A stretch of DNA of 64,000 nucleotides. Origin: Roseateles oligotrophus (lineage in GTDB: Bacteria > Pseudomonadota > Gammaproteobacteria > Burkholderiales > Burkholderiaceae_C). Below, in pieces: positions 7,203 through 15,058 of this stretch. Numbering within the stretch: the stretch's first letter is position 1; every line of letters begins with the position of its first letter. The notes under the pieces are model-generated. The model saw nothing but the letters and a program-made list of their open reading frames with translations. It was not told the DNA's origin and made no database searches. Location of the stretch: the NCBI RefSeq assembly GCF_025717515.1, contig NZ_JAJIRN010000001.1, positions 124,001 through 188,000 on the forward strand. The letters run 5' to 3'. The position numbers and the translations under genes are program-made.

Positions 7203-9215
7203 ATGCAGTATTTCGTCACCGGGGCCACCGGCTTCATTGGTAAACGCCTGGTCAAGAAGTTGTTGGCGCGGCGCGGCAGCACGGTTCACTTCCTGATGCG
7301 CGAGGGAAGCCGCGACAAATTGCCCGAGTTGTTGGAGTTTTGGGGCCTGACCAAGACCGGTAAAGCCCGTGCGCTGCCGGTGTTTGGTGACTTAACGGGC
7401 AAGAAGCTCGGCGTTTCGGCGGCGGACCTGAAAGCGCTGAAGGGTCAGATCGACCATGTCTACCATCTCGCCGCCGTCTATGATCTGAAGGCCGACGAGG
7501 CCGCGCAGATCGCCGCCAATGTGGACGGTACGCGCAGCATGGTGGAGTTCGCGCAGGCCGTCGAGGCCGGCCACGTCCACCATGTTTCATCGATCGCGGC
7601 TGCCGGTCTCTATGAAGGCGTATTCCGCGAGGACATGTTCGACGAGGCCGAAGGGCTTGAGCACCCTTACTTCAACACCAAGCACGAGAGCGAGAAGATC
7701 GTCCGCCAGGAGTGCAAGCGGCCCTGGACCGTGTATCGCCCGGCGATGGTGGTGGGCGACTCCAAAACCGGCGAGATGGACAAGATCGACGGGCCTTACT
7801 ACTTCTTCAAGCCGATCCAGCGCCTGCGCCAGATCCTGCCGCCTTGGCTGCCCTCGATCGGCTTGGAGGGCGGGCGCGTCAATATCGTGCCGGTCGACTA
7901 TGTCGTCGATGCGCTCGATCACATCAGCCATCTGACGCGGGCGACGGGGCGTTGCTTCCATTTGGTGGACCCGGTCGGCTACCGCGTCGGCGATGTGCTG
8001 GATATCTTCTCCAAGGCCGCGCATGCACCGAAGATGAATCTGTTCATCAACGCCGCGCTGCTCGGCTTCATCCCCAAGAGCGTCAAGAAGGGCTTGATGG
8101 CCTTGGCACCGGTGCGGCGCATCCGCAATGCGGTGATGAAGGATCTGGGCCTGCCGGACGATATGTTCACCTTCATCAACTACCCGACCCGCTTTGATTG
8201 CCGCGAGACCGCCGCCGCACTCAAAGGGTCAGGTATTGCCTGCCCAAGCCTGCATGACTATGCTTGGCGTTTGTGGGATCACTGGGAGCGTCACCTCGAC
8301 CCCGATCTCTTCATCGACCGCAGCCTGCGCGGCGCTTGCGGCGGCAAGGTGGTATTGGTAACGGGCGGTTCAAGCGGCATCGGGCTGGCCTCCGCGATCA
8401 AATTTGCCGAGGCCGGCGCGATCACGGTGATCTGCGCCCGCGATGAGGTCAAGCTGGCCGAGGCGGTGGCCGAGATTCGCGCCGCCGCCGGCGCTGACGC
8501 CAAGATTCACAGCTATTCGGCCGATATCTCCAACGAGGAAAGCTGCAAGGCGATGATCACTTGGCTGACCGAGACCTTCGGCGGTGTCGACTATTTGATC
8601 AACAACGCCGGCCGCTCGATCCGCCGCGCCATCGAAGGCAGTTACGACCGTTTCCATGACTTCGAGCGCACCATGCAGCTGAACTACTTCGGCTGCCTGC
8701 GCGTCACCATGGGCCTTTTGCCCGGCATGGTGGCCAAACGCAAGGGTCATGTGGTCAATATCTCCAGCATTGGCGTGCTGACGAATGCGCCGCGCTTCTC
8801 CGCCTATGTGGCCAGCAAGGCAGCGCTGGATGCCTGGACGCGCTGCGCCTCGTCGGAGTTCGCCGACCAGGGCGTCACCTTCACCACCATCAATATGCCC
8901 TTGGTGCGGACACCGATGATCGCGCCGACGCAGATTTACAAGAACGTGCCGACACTGGCTCCCGAGGAAGCGGCCGATATGGTGGCGCAGGCTTGTATCT
9001 CGAAGCCGGTGCGGGTGGCGACGAGGTTAGGTATTACGGGTGAATTGCTGCATGCGGCGATGCCGCGGGTGGCGCAGATCGTGATGAATACGACCTTCCG
9101 CATGTTCCCGGACAGCGATGCGTCGAAGGGCGACAAGTTGGGCAAGGGCGGCAAATCGCAGCTCTCACCCGAGGCGATCGCGATGCAGCAGATGATGAAG
9201 GGGATTCATTTCTGA
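7203..9215 (+). CDS. Two-domain fatty acyl-CoA reductase / SDR family oxidoreductase
   Basis: Protein of 670 residues made of two Rossmann domains. The N-terminal domain starts MQYFVTGATGFIGKRL, has the nucleotide motif at residues 6-13 and a YFNTK (YxxxK) site at 156-160, as in NAD_binding_4 reductases. The C-terminal short-chain dehydrogenase domain has TGGSSGIG at 387-394, NNAG near 467 and a YVASK site at 535-539. Length, order and the start (including LVKKLLAR and FHLAA-like segments) resemble the Marinobacter Maqu_2507 alcohol-forming fatty acyl-CoA reductase and mycobacterial AcrA1. The predicted reaction is acyl-CoA (or acyl-ACP) to fatty aldehyde and then alcohol with NADPH. Start at 7203 chosen over 7116 by homology. 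Confidence 0.85.
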   Translation: MQYFVTGATGFIGKRLVKKLLARRGSTVHFLMREGSRDKLPELLEFWGLTKTGKARALPVFGDLTGKKLGVSAADLKALKGQIDHVYHLAAVYDLKADEAAQIAANVDGTRSMVEFAQAVEAGHVHHVSSIAAAGLYEGVFREDMFDEAEGLEHPYFNTKHESEKIVRQECKRPWTVYRPAMVVGDSKTGEMDKIDGPYYFFKPIQRLRQILPPWLPSIGLEGGRVNIVPVDYVVDALDHISHLTRATGRCFHLVDPVGYRVGDVLDIFSKAAHAPKMNLFINAALLGFIPKSVKKGLMALAPVRRIRNAVMKDLGLPDDMFTFINYPTRFDCRETAAALKGSGIACPSLHDYAWRLWDHWERHLDPDLFIDRSLRGACGGKVVLVTGGSSGIGLASAIKFAEAGAITVICARDEVKLAEAVAEIRAAAGADAKIHSYSADISNEESCKAMITWLTETFGGVDYLINNAGRSIRRAIEGSYDRFHDFERTMQLNYFGCLRVTMGLLPGMVAKRKGHVVNISSIGVLTNAPRFSAYVASKAALDAWTRCASSEFADQGVTFTTINMPLVRTPMIAPTQIYKNVPTLAPEEAADMVAQACISKPVRVATRLGITGELLHAAMPRVAQIVMNTTFRMFPDSDASKGDKLGKGGKSQLSPEAIAMQQMMKGIHF

Positions 9216-9242
9216 GGCAGCGCTACTACTGCCTAGTCGCGA

Positions 9243-9719
9243 TCAGTGATGCCAGAACAGCAGGCGGGTGCCGCTGGCATCCAGATTGCTGATGGCGATG
9301 TTGCCCATCGAGTTTGCACTGTTGTATTGGCCCGCGCCGGCCGCCAGTAGGTCGGCCAAACCGACCTGCAAGTTCAGCTTGCCGGCACCGATGATGAGCT
9401 GACTGCCGCCCTGACCGTCGTAGCCGGTTTGCAATGCTCCGTTCATGCCGGCGGTCTGGATGGCGGCGGCAAATTCGGCCGGTGAGAGCTTTGTCTTTTC
9501 GGCCGCCAACTTGTCGCTGTCCAGCAGGTTCAATAGACCTGGCAGCGCCATGCTCGGCAACGCCGCGAGCAGGGGGCTTGTTTGCGCGCCGCCGTTGACC
9601 GAGCGCATTTCTTCGTCACCCAGCGGCTGCGGAGCGGCCAGCGTTGCTGCCGAGCAGGCCAAAGCGGCCGTGGCCAAGAGCAGGCTGCGGGTCAGGAACT
9701 TGGCGCTGGCTGTGAACAT
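9243..9719 (-). CDS. Small secreted protein of unknown function with Gly-Gly motif after the signal peptide
   Basis: Predicted product of 158 residues from the ATG at 9719. The first ~29 residues are a Sec signal peptide (MFTASAKFLTRSLLLATAALACSA, then TLAAP). Next comes PLGDEEMRSVNGG, a pattern like the leader motif of double-glycine peptides and of some short secreted proteobacterial proteins. The remainder is Ala/Gly/Leu-rich (LLAALPSMALPGLLNLL, GNIAISNLDASG). I do not recognise the family. It is convergent with the acyl-CoA reductase gene with only 27 bases between the stops. Confidence 0.65.
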   Translation of the reverse strand: MFTASAKFLTRSLLLATAALACSAATLAAPQPLGDEEMRSVNGGAQTSPLLAALPSMALPGLLNLLDSDKLAAEKTKLSPAEFAAAIQTAGMNGALQTGYDGQGGSQLIIGAGKLNLQVGLADLLAAGAGQYNSANSMGNIAISNLDASGTRLLFWHH

Positions 9720-9941
9720 GGCAATACCTCGGCTGGCTTCAGTGCGGGGCCAAAACTTGGCCCGATGCAACAATTCTCAAAGCAGCGAAGGCGTCTGAAT
9801 AGGCCTGAGCGGCGATGCAGGCGGCCGTTTCGTGACATAGGCGGCATGCAGCGAGCTTTGTTGGCGCGGCTGTAGCGGCGCTGGTTTTTCTAGACCGCGC
9901 CGGCCCGTGACGGAGTTGGCATGTCGTCCTCGGGGGCGGTT

Positions 9942-10466
9942 TTAGAACGCCTCGGCCAAGGGCAGCACGGTCACACGCCTAGACACCGCGCTCAGCGCGA
10001 TCTGGTGCAGCATCTCGGTGACGGTGGCGCAGCAGTCTGAAAGGATGCTGACCTTGGCATATTGCTCCGCCGCCTTCGAGATGGCGGTATGGGTGACGCA
10101 ATTCTGGGTCATCATGCCGCAGATCAGCAACTCGCTAACGCCCAGCTCGGACAGCGTCTGGGCCAGATTGGTGTCGTCAAAACTGTCCGCGAAGCGCTTG
10201 ATCACGAGCGGCGCTTGAGGTGCTGCCGCCAGCACGCGCGGGTGAGTGGCCACGCCCGCGCTGCCGGCATTGAAGAAGGGTGAGGGGCCTTTGGCCGGAT
10301 CGGCGATGTGCTGAATCAGGATCACCGGTACCTGCGCCGCTTGGGCCTTGTGGATGGCCGCTTCGACCTGCGTCAGCACGCCCTCGGCATTGTGCAGCGG
10401 GTAGTTGCCATCGGGGAAATAGTCCATTTGGACATCGATGACGAGCAGGGCTTGTTGCTGTTTCAT
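9942..10466 (-). CDS. Cysteine hydrolase, isochorismatase family
   Basis: Cytoplasmic hydrolase of 174 residues. The likely catalytic triad is Asp11 (LLVIDVQMDYF), Lys90 (LVIKRFADSF) and Cys123 (MMTQNCVTHTA), matching the isochorismatase-like fold used by nicotinamidases, ureido-hydrolases and related enzymes. The non-prolyl cis-peptide region before the Cys (ICGMMTQNC) is also typical. The start at 10466 is set by MKQQQALLVIDVQ and the upstream GGAGACC sequence. It is divergent from an AraC-type regulator with an N-terminal DJ-1/PfpI domain, a frequent pairing in which the regulator controls the hydrolase. The substrate is unknown. Confidence 0.9.
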   Translation of the reverse strand: MKQQQALLVIDVQMDYFPDGNYPLHNAEGVLTQVEAAIHKAQAAQVPVILIQHIADPAKGPSPFFNAGSAGVATHPRVLAAAPQAPLVIKRFADSFDDTNLAQTLSELGVSELLICGMMTQNCVTHTAISKAAEQYAKVSILSDCCATVTEMLHQIALSAVSRRVTVLPLAEAF

Positions 10467-10550
10467 GGGGATTGGTCTCCGGCTTTGTTGATGAATCGAT
10501 GGGCAAATTGTTGCAAGCGGCGGTTTGGTTGACGAGTGGCCTGATTGACA

Positions 10551-10562
10551 TTTATCGATAAA
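10551..10562. promoter_or_regulatory. 12-bp perfect palindrome between hydrolase and AraC regulator
   Basis: TTTATCGATAAA lies in the 138-bp divergent intergenic region, 42 bases before the regulator start. A perfect AT-rich palindrome here is a plausible operator or part of overlapping promoters. It is the only such site in the gap. Confidence 0.4.
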
Positions 10563-10604
10563 ATCGGGCCAAACTTCCCGACCGAGCAAACCGCGTGCAA
10601 ATCG

Positions 10605-11552
10605 ATGAAAGCCCACCCGATTGCCGTGCTGGCCTTTGACCAGATCAGCCCATTTCACCTGGCCGTGCCCTGTGCCGTGTTCGGCGAGTCGCATCCGGGC
10701 GCGCCGCCTTTCGAGTTGCGGGTATGCGCCGCCGAGCCCGGTACTTTGATGACGACGGCCGGTTTTGGCCTCAGCTTGTCTGCGGGTCTGGAGGCCTTGA
10801 AGGGCGCGCGCACCGTCATCGTGCCGAGTTGGCGTGACCCGCAGGAGCGTCCGGCGCCGGACTTGCTGGATGCGCTTCGCCGGGCCCACAAGGCCGGCGC
10901 ACAAATGGTCGGCCTGTGCTTGGGCGCCTATGTGCTGGCCGAGGCGGGCTTGCTGGATGGGAGGCGCGCCACCACGCATTGGGCCTATGCGCAGGACTTT
11001 GCTGCGCGCTACCCTCGCGTGCAGGTGGATGCCGATGTGCTTTATATCGACGAGGGAGATGTGCTGACCTCGGCCGGAACCGCCGCCGGCATCGATGCCT
11101 GCTTGCATCTGCTGCGTCGGCAATATGGCGCGGCCTCGGCAAACACTGTGGCGCGGCGCTTGGTCGTGCCGCCGCATCGGCAGGGCGGGCAGGCGCAGTT
11201 CATTGAACAGCCGCTGCCCGAGACCGCGCGCGACTCTCGTTTGGCCGCCGTCATCGAGCGGGTGCGCGGCGATCTGACGCAGGCGCACAGCCTGGACAGC
11301 CTGGCCGATAGCGTCGCCATGAGTCGGCGCAGCTTCACCCGGCATTTTCGGCAGCTAACGGGCACGACCGTCGGCGCCTGGTTGCTCAGCGAGCGCCTGG
11401 CGCGCAGCCAGGCCTTGCTGGAGGGCAGCGATCAAAGCGTCGAGCAGATCGCCGAGTTGGCCGGCTTCGGCTCGGTGGTGTCGCTACGGGCGCATTTCCG
11501 CAGTGCGTTCGGGGTTTCGCCACGGGCTTGGCGGCAGACCTTCAGGGGTTGA
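10605..11552 (+). CDS. GlxA/FtrA family AraC-type transcriptional regulator
   Basis: Regulator of 315 residues. Residues 1-190 form a DJ-1/PfpI (class I glutamine amidotransferase-like) domain, with the elbow region MVGLCLGAYVLAEAGLL around Cys105 and RATTHWAYAQ. Residues ~210-315 form the AraC DNA-binding domain: HSLDSLADSVAMSRRSFTRHFR is helix-turn-helix one and VEQIAELAGFGSVVSLRAHF is helix-turn-helix two. Such proteins usually activate a neighbouring catabolic gene. The divergent cysteine hydrolase is the obvious target, and the palindrome at 10551-10562 is a possible site. The ATG at 10605 (MKAHPIAVLAFDQ) was chosen over the upstream frame start at 10545. Confidence 0.9.
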   Translation: MKAHPIAVLAFDQISPFHLAVPCAVFGESHPGAPPFELRVCAAEPGTLMTTAGFGLSLSAGLEALKGARTVIVPSWRDPQERPAPDLLDALRRAHKAGAQMVGLCLGAYVLAEAGLLDGRRATTHWAYAQDFAARYPRVQVDADVLYIDEGDVLTSAGTAAGIDACLHLLRRQYGAASANTVARRLVVPPHRQGGQAQFIEQPLPETARDSRLAAVIERVRGDLTQAHSLDSLADSVAMSRRSFTRHFRQLTGTTVGAWLLSERLARSQALLEGSDQSVEQIAELAGFGSVVSLRAHFRSAFGVSPRAWRQTFRG

Positions 11553-11603
11553 GGGCTGCTCGACCGCTTGACCTTCGAAACTTGGCGTCACGGCGGTGCC
11601 ATA

Positions 11604-11664
11604 GTGGCTTTCCCTCTCCTGGCTTTCCCTTGTCGTGGCTTCCCCTATCGTGGCATCCCCTCTC
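11604..11664. repeat. Short imperfect tandem repeat, four units of 15-16 bp
   Basis: Four head-to-tail copies: GTGGCTTTCCCTCTC (11604), CTGGCTTTCCCTTGTC (11619), GTGGCTTCCCCTATC (11635) and GTGGCATCCCCTCTC (11650). They lie between the AraC regulator and a PEP-CTERM gene. No reading frame that looks coding covers them. Confidence 0.7.
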
Positions 11665-11749
11665 CCTTGCGGAGGAGGGCTCATGGAAACATTCGAGCAC
11701 AAGAATCCTGCAGGGTTCGACCTCCATTAACTGTTTCAGGGGATATTGA

Positions 11750-12349
11750 ATGCAGCCATCGCTTCGCTTTCTTTCGGCCGCCGCACTGACCTTGCTGTCC
11801 GCATCGTCTTTTGCCGCGTCAACGGTTTACACCTCATCGGCGGACTTCATGAGCCATGTCGTGGCGGGCTCCTACACCGAGAACTTCAACGGACTCAGCA
11901 GCCCTCCAGCGGGCGGAGCTTTCGCGGGCGGCGGTTTTTCTTATGCCGTCTCCGCGCCTAGCGATCTCTATGCTTCGGGCGAATTCCTGGGTACCAACCA
12001 GATCGACGAGGCGCTAACGATTACTTTCACCGGCGGCAATGTCACCGCGGTCGGCAGCAACTTCTACTCCACCAATATCTCTGACCAGTTTCAGGCGGTG
12101 TCGCTCACCATCACCTTGAACGACGGCACGGTCACGACCTTCACCCCGACCTCGGTGCTCGACAGCTACCGCGGTTTCACCTCGAATGTGGGCATCAGCT
12201 CGCTGGTGATGAGTGCGGCGGGCGCGTCTTTGTATGTCGGCGTCGACAACCTGACGGTCGGCGTGAGCGCAGTGCCGGAGCCAAGCAGCTGGGCCTTGAT
12301 GGGCTTGGGTTTGGCCGGCTTGATCGCTGCACGTCGGCGCACGGTCTGA
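11750..12349 (+). CDS. PEP-CTERM sorting domain protein
   Basis: Secreted protein of 199 residues. Signal peptide MQPSLRFLSAAALTLLSASS, with cleavage near SFAAS. The central domain has a beta-rich look (YTENFNGLSSPPAGGAF, FYSTNISDQFQAVSLTITLND, LYVGVDNLTVG), similar to small PEP-CTERM proteins of filamentous or biofilm-forming betaproteobacteria. The C-terminus AVPEPSSWALMGLGLAGLIA followed by ARRRTV is a full exosortase signal. The start codon follows AGGGGATATTGA, a fair ribosome-binding site. It lies 77 bases before the secreted M4 protease on the same strand and may share its transcript. Function unknown. Confidence 0.9.
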   Translation: MQPSLRFLSAAALTLLSASSFAASTVYTSSADFMSHVVAGSYTENFNGLSSPPAGGAFAGGGFSYAVSAPSDLYASGEFLGTNQIDEALTITFTGGNVTAVGSNFYSTNISDQFQAVSLTITLNDGTVTTFTPTSVLDSYRGFTSNVGISSLVMSAAGASLYVGVDNLTVGVSAVPEPSSWALMGLGLAGLIAARRRTV

Positions 12350-12426
12350 TTGGTCCGACGCGGGCGCAGCGCGCCTCATCCTCAATACATTGTTGATGCG
12401 GTTTTATGCCGCACAAGAAAGTGATT

Positions 12427-14829
12427 ATGTCTAAAGCTACATTGAAAATGTCGGTCATTGCCCTTTCAGTGGGTTTGGCCTTGGCGGCCCAGGCGCAGGC
12501 TCAAGTTCCTGAAAGCTTGCAGGGCCAGCGCGAGGCTGTCGCCCGCCTGGCCGCCGCCACCGGCGGCACTGCCGATGTGTCCATGCATGCCGCCACCGGT
12601 GCGGCTCGATTTGTTCGCGTGGCGCCGGGAGGCAAGCTCGGCGCGCAGGTCCGCGGCGGTGCCGCCAGCGACGCCGCCAAGCAGAGCAGCTCGCAGCAGT
12701 TCCTGAACGAATACGGCAGCCTGTTCGGTATCACCAACGCCGCCACCGAACTCGCCGCCGCCCGCGTCGAGAAAGATCGTCAAGGCGGAACGCACCTGAC
12801 CCAAAAGCAGGTCTATCAAGGTTTGCCGGTTTTTGGCGCCGAACTGAAGTCCCATTTTGACGCATCGGACAATCTGATCGTCGTGAACGGTACCTTCATT
12901 CCCGGTATCAACGTCAATGCCACGCCCAACCGCTCGGCCGAGCAGGCGAGCAAGATTGCGCTGGGCTTGGTCAGCACCGAGCTCGGCCGTGCGACCAAGC
13001 TGACGGCTGCCGCGCCGACCCTGATGATTTATCGTGAAGGCTTGGCCAGGGGCATCGAGGGCGCCAACCATCTGGCCTGGCAAGTCGAAGTTGGCAATCG
13101 CGCGAACGTGCGCGAATTCGTCTATGTCGATGCGCACTCGGGCAAGGTCATCGACAAGATCACCGGTATCCACGAGGCCAAGAATCGCCGTGCCTACAAC
13201 GGGTTGGGCGTTACGGCGCCAGGGCCTAACTACCCTGCCTCGCCGTTCTGGGTCGAAGGTCAGCCCTTCCCGACCGGCACCAGCGAGGCCGACAATATGA
13301 TCGCCGCCTCGTCGGAAATCTATGACTTGTTCAAGGTCGCCTTCGGCCGCGACTCCTTCGACGGCAAGGGTGCCACCATGGATTCGATCTTCAACCGTGG
13401 CGACAGTTGCCCGAATGCGTCGTGGAACGGACGCTTCATCTCCTTCTGCCCAGGTACCACCACCGATGACGTGACCGCGCATGAGTGGGGCCATGCCTAC
13501 ACCGAGTACACCGACAACCTGATCTACCAATGGCAACCCGGCGCTTTGAACGAGTCCTACTCGGACATCTGGGGCGAGACGGTTGACCGCCTCAACGGCC
13601 GCGGCGGAGACACCCCCGATGCCGCGCGCTCGGACGGCGCCTGCTCCGTCTTCACCAAGGTCGGCGGCGTTCCCGGCACCGATAACTCCGTGCGCTGGCT
13701 GATGGGCGAGGACTCGTCGGCCTTCGGCGGCGCGATCCGGGACATGTACAACCCGATTTGCTACGGCAACGCGGGCAAGGTCTCGGATGCGAAGTACCGT
13801 TGCACAACCGCCGATTCTGGCGGCGTGCACAGCAACTCCGGCGTGCCCAACCACGGCTATGCGCTGCTGGTCGATGGCGGCAACTACAACGGTCAGTCCG
13901 TCGCCGGCATTGGCCTGACCAAGGCCGCCCATATCTACTACCGGGCGCAAAGCGTTTACCAGGGCCCGGCCAGCGGTTTCGCCGACCATGCCGATGCCTT
14001 GCTGCAGTCCTGCAAAGACCTCACCGGCGTGAACCTGGCTCATCTGAAAACCGGCGCGGCCTCGGGCGAAGTCATTGCCGCAGCGGATTGCGACCAAGTC
14101 TCGAAGGCGGCGCTCGCCGTCGAACTGCGCACGCCACCGACCCAGTGCAACTTCAAGCCATTGCTGGCAAAGTCGCCACCGGCCTTGTGTGCAGTGGGCA
14201 ACCCTACGTCCTTGATGGCGGACAACTTCGATGGCGGCAAACGAGGCGGCGCGCGTTGGCTGGTGAGTCATGCGGGCGTCTCGGGCGACTTCACCGCACG
14301 TGATTGGGGCGTTGTCACCAAGCTGCCGAGCCAGCGCGCTGGCTACGCCATCTTTGCCGCCGATGCCAATATCGGCACCTGCTCACCGGGCGGCAACGAG
14401 GCCGGTCTGCAGCGTCTGGAGAGCCCGGAAATCACGATTCCTGCCGATGCCACGGCGCCCAAGCTCACCTTCGATCACTGGATCGCAAGCGAGGTTGGTT
14501 ATGACGGCGGCAACCTCAAGATCAGCGTGAACGGTGGCGCCTGGACCCTGGTCAAGGGCAGCGACTTTGTCTACAACCCCTACAACATGAACTTGATTTC
14601 GGCCGCTGGCGGTAATGACAATCCGCTCGCCGGCCAAGCCGCCTTCTCGGGTGGTGATGGTGGTTCGGTGAGTGGTTCATGGGGCCGTTCGATCGTCAAT
14701 CTGGCGCCTTACGCCAAGGTCAATGACAAGATCAAACTCCGCTTTGAAATGTCCAACGACGGCTGCGGCGGCACCATTGGCTGGTATCTGGACGACGTGA
14801 TGGTTTACCGCTGCCCAGTCGCACCGTAA
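12427..14829 (+). CDS. Secreted thermolysin-like metallopeptidase (M4 family) with C-terminal beta-sandwich domain
   Basis: Preproprotein of 800 residues. A signal peptide (MSKATLKMSVIALSVGLALA) is followed by an FTP/PepSY-type propeptide to about residue 250 (FLNEYGSLFGI, LTQKQVYQGLPVFGAELKSH, YVDAHSGKVIDKI). The catalytic domain has zinc ligands in HEWGH (His352 and His356, with Glu353) and GALNESYSD (Glu376), the gluzincin layout. A later SGVPNHGYALLVDGG matches the active-site His region of M4 enzymes. From about residue 600 a jelly-roll domain (DNFDGG, LTFDHWIASE, IGWYLDDVMVY) resembles immune-inhibitor-A or MAM-like modules. Extracellular protein degradation is the expected role. Start at 12427 preferred over 12406. 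Confidence 0.92.
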   Translation: MSKATLKMSVIALSVGLALAAQAQAQVPESLQGQREAVARLAAATGGTADVSMHAATGAARFVRVAPGGKLGAQVRGGAASDAAKQSSSQQFLNEYGSLFGITNAATELAAARVEKDRQGGTHLTQKQVYQGLPVFGAELKSHFDASDNLIVVNGTFIPGINVNATPNRSAEQASKIALGLVSTELGRATKLTAAAPTLMIYREGLARGIEGANHLAWQVEVGNRANVREFVYVDAHSGKVIDKITGIHEAKNRRAYNGLGVTAPGPNYPASPFWVEGQPFPTGTSEADNMIAASSEIYDLFKVAFGRDSFDGKGATMDSIFNRGDSCPNASWNGRFISFCPGTTTDDVTAHEWGHAYTEYTDNLIYQWQPGALNESYSDIWGETVDRLNGRGGDTPDAARSDGACSVFTKVGGVPGTDNSVRWLMGEDSSAFGGAIRDMYNPICYGNAGKVSDAKYRCTTADSGGVHSNSGVPNHGYALLVDGGNYNGQSVAGIGLTKAAHIYYRAQSVYQGPASGFADHADALLQSCKDLTGVNLAHLKTGAASGEVIAAADCDQVSKAALAVELRTPPTQCNFKPLLAKSPPALCAVGNPTSLMADNFDGGKRGGARWLVSHAGVSGDFTARDWGVVTKLPSQRAGYAIFAADANIGTCSPGGNEAGLQRLESPEITIPADATAPKLTFDHWIASEVGYDGGNLKISVNGGAWTLVKGSDFVYNPYNMNLISAAGGNDNPLAGQAAFSGGDGGSVSGSWGRSIVNLAPYAKVNDKIKLRFEMSNDGCGGTIGWYLDDVMVYRCPVAP

Positions 14830-14867
14830 ACCTGCACCGAGCCGGGCCTGAGCCCGGTAATTGACGC

Positions 14868-14898
14868 AAAGGGGCTTCCGTTGGGGGCCCCTTTTTTT
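14868..14898 (+). terminator. Intrinsic terminator after the M4 protease
   Basis: AAAGGGGC (14868-14875) pairs with GCCCCTTT (14887-14894), with an 11-base loop, followed by a T-run to 14898. A second GC-rich hairpin, GCCGGGC with GCCCGG, sits just upstream around 14841-14856. Confidence 0.85.
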
Positions 14899-14993
14899 AC
14901 GGCGCTCGCTCTGGCCGGTTTCATCATGCCGGCCAATCGGCTTGGCCAATTGACGCAGGCTGCGTGGCCTGCTGACAATCCAGCAAAGCCAAC

Positions 14994-15024
14994 GGGGAGA
15001 GATCCCTGGATGAGATCTTTCCCC
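14994..15024. terminator. Possible terminator or hairpin downstream of the GH16 gene
   Basis: GGGGAGAGATC (14994-15004) pairs with GATCTTTCCCC (15014-15024), with one G-U pair and a 9-base loop. It lies 35 bases past the minus-strand stop at 15059. There is no clear T-run on either strand, so it may be an mRNA 3'-end stabiliser instead. Confidence 0.4.
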
Positions 15025-15058
15025 GGGCATGCAAGTCCGGATCCTGCGCGAGCAGGGG

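Noticed and set aside
12466-14271. Long minus-strand frame (601 codons) opposite the M4 protease
   Set aside because: Antisense shadow; the plus strand carries HEWGH and the full M4 layout.
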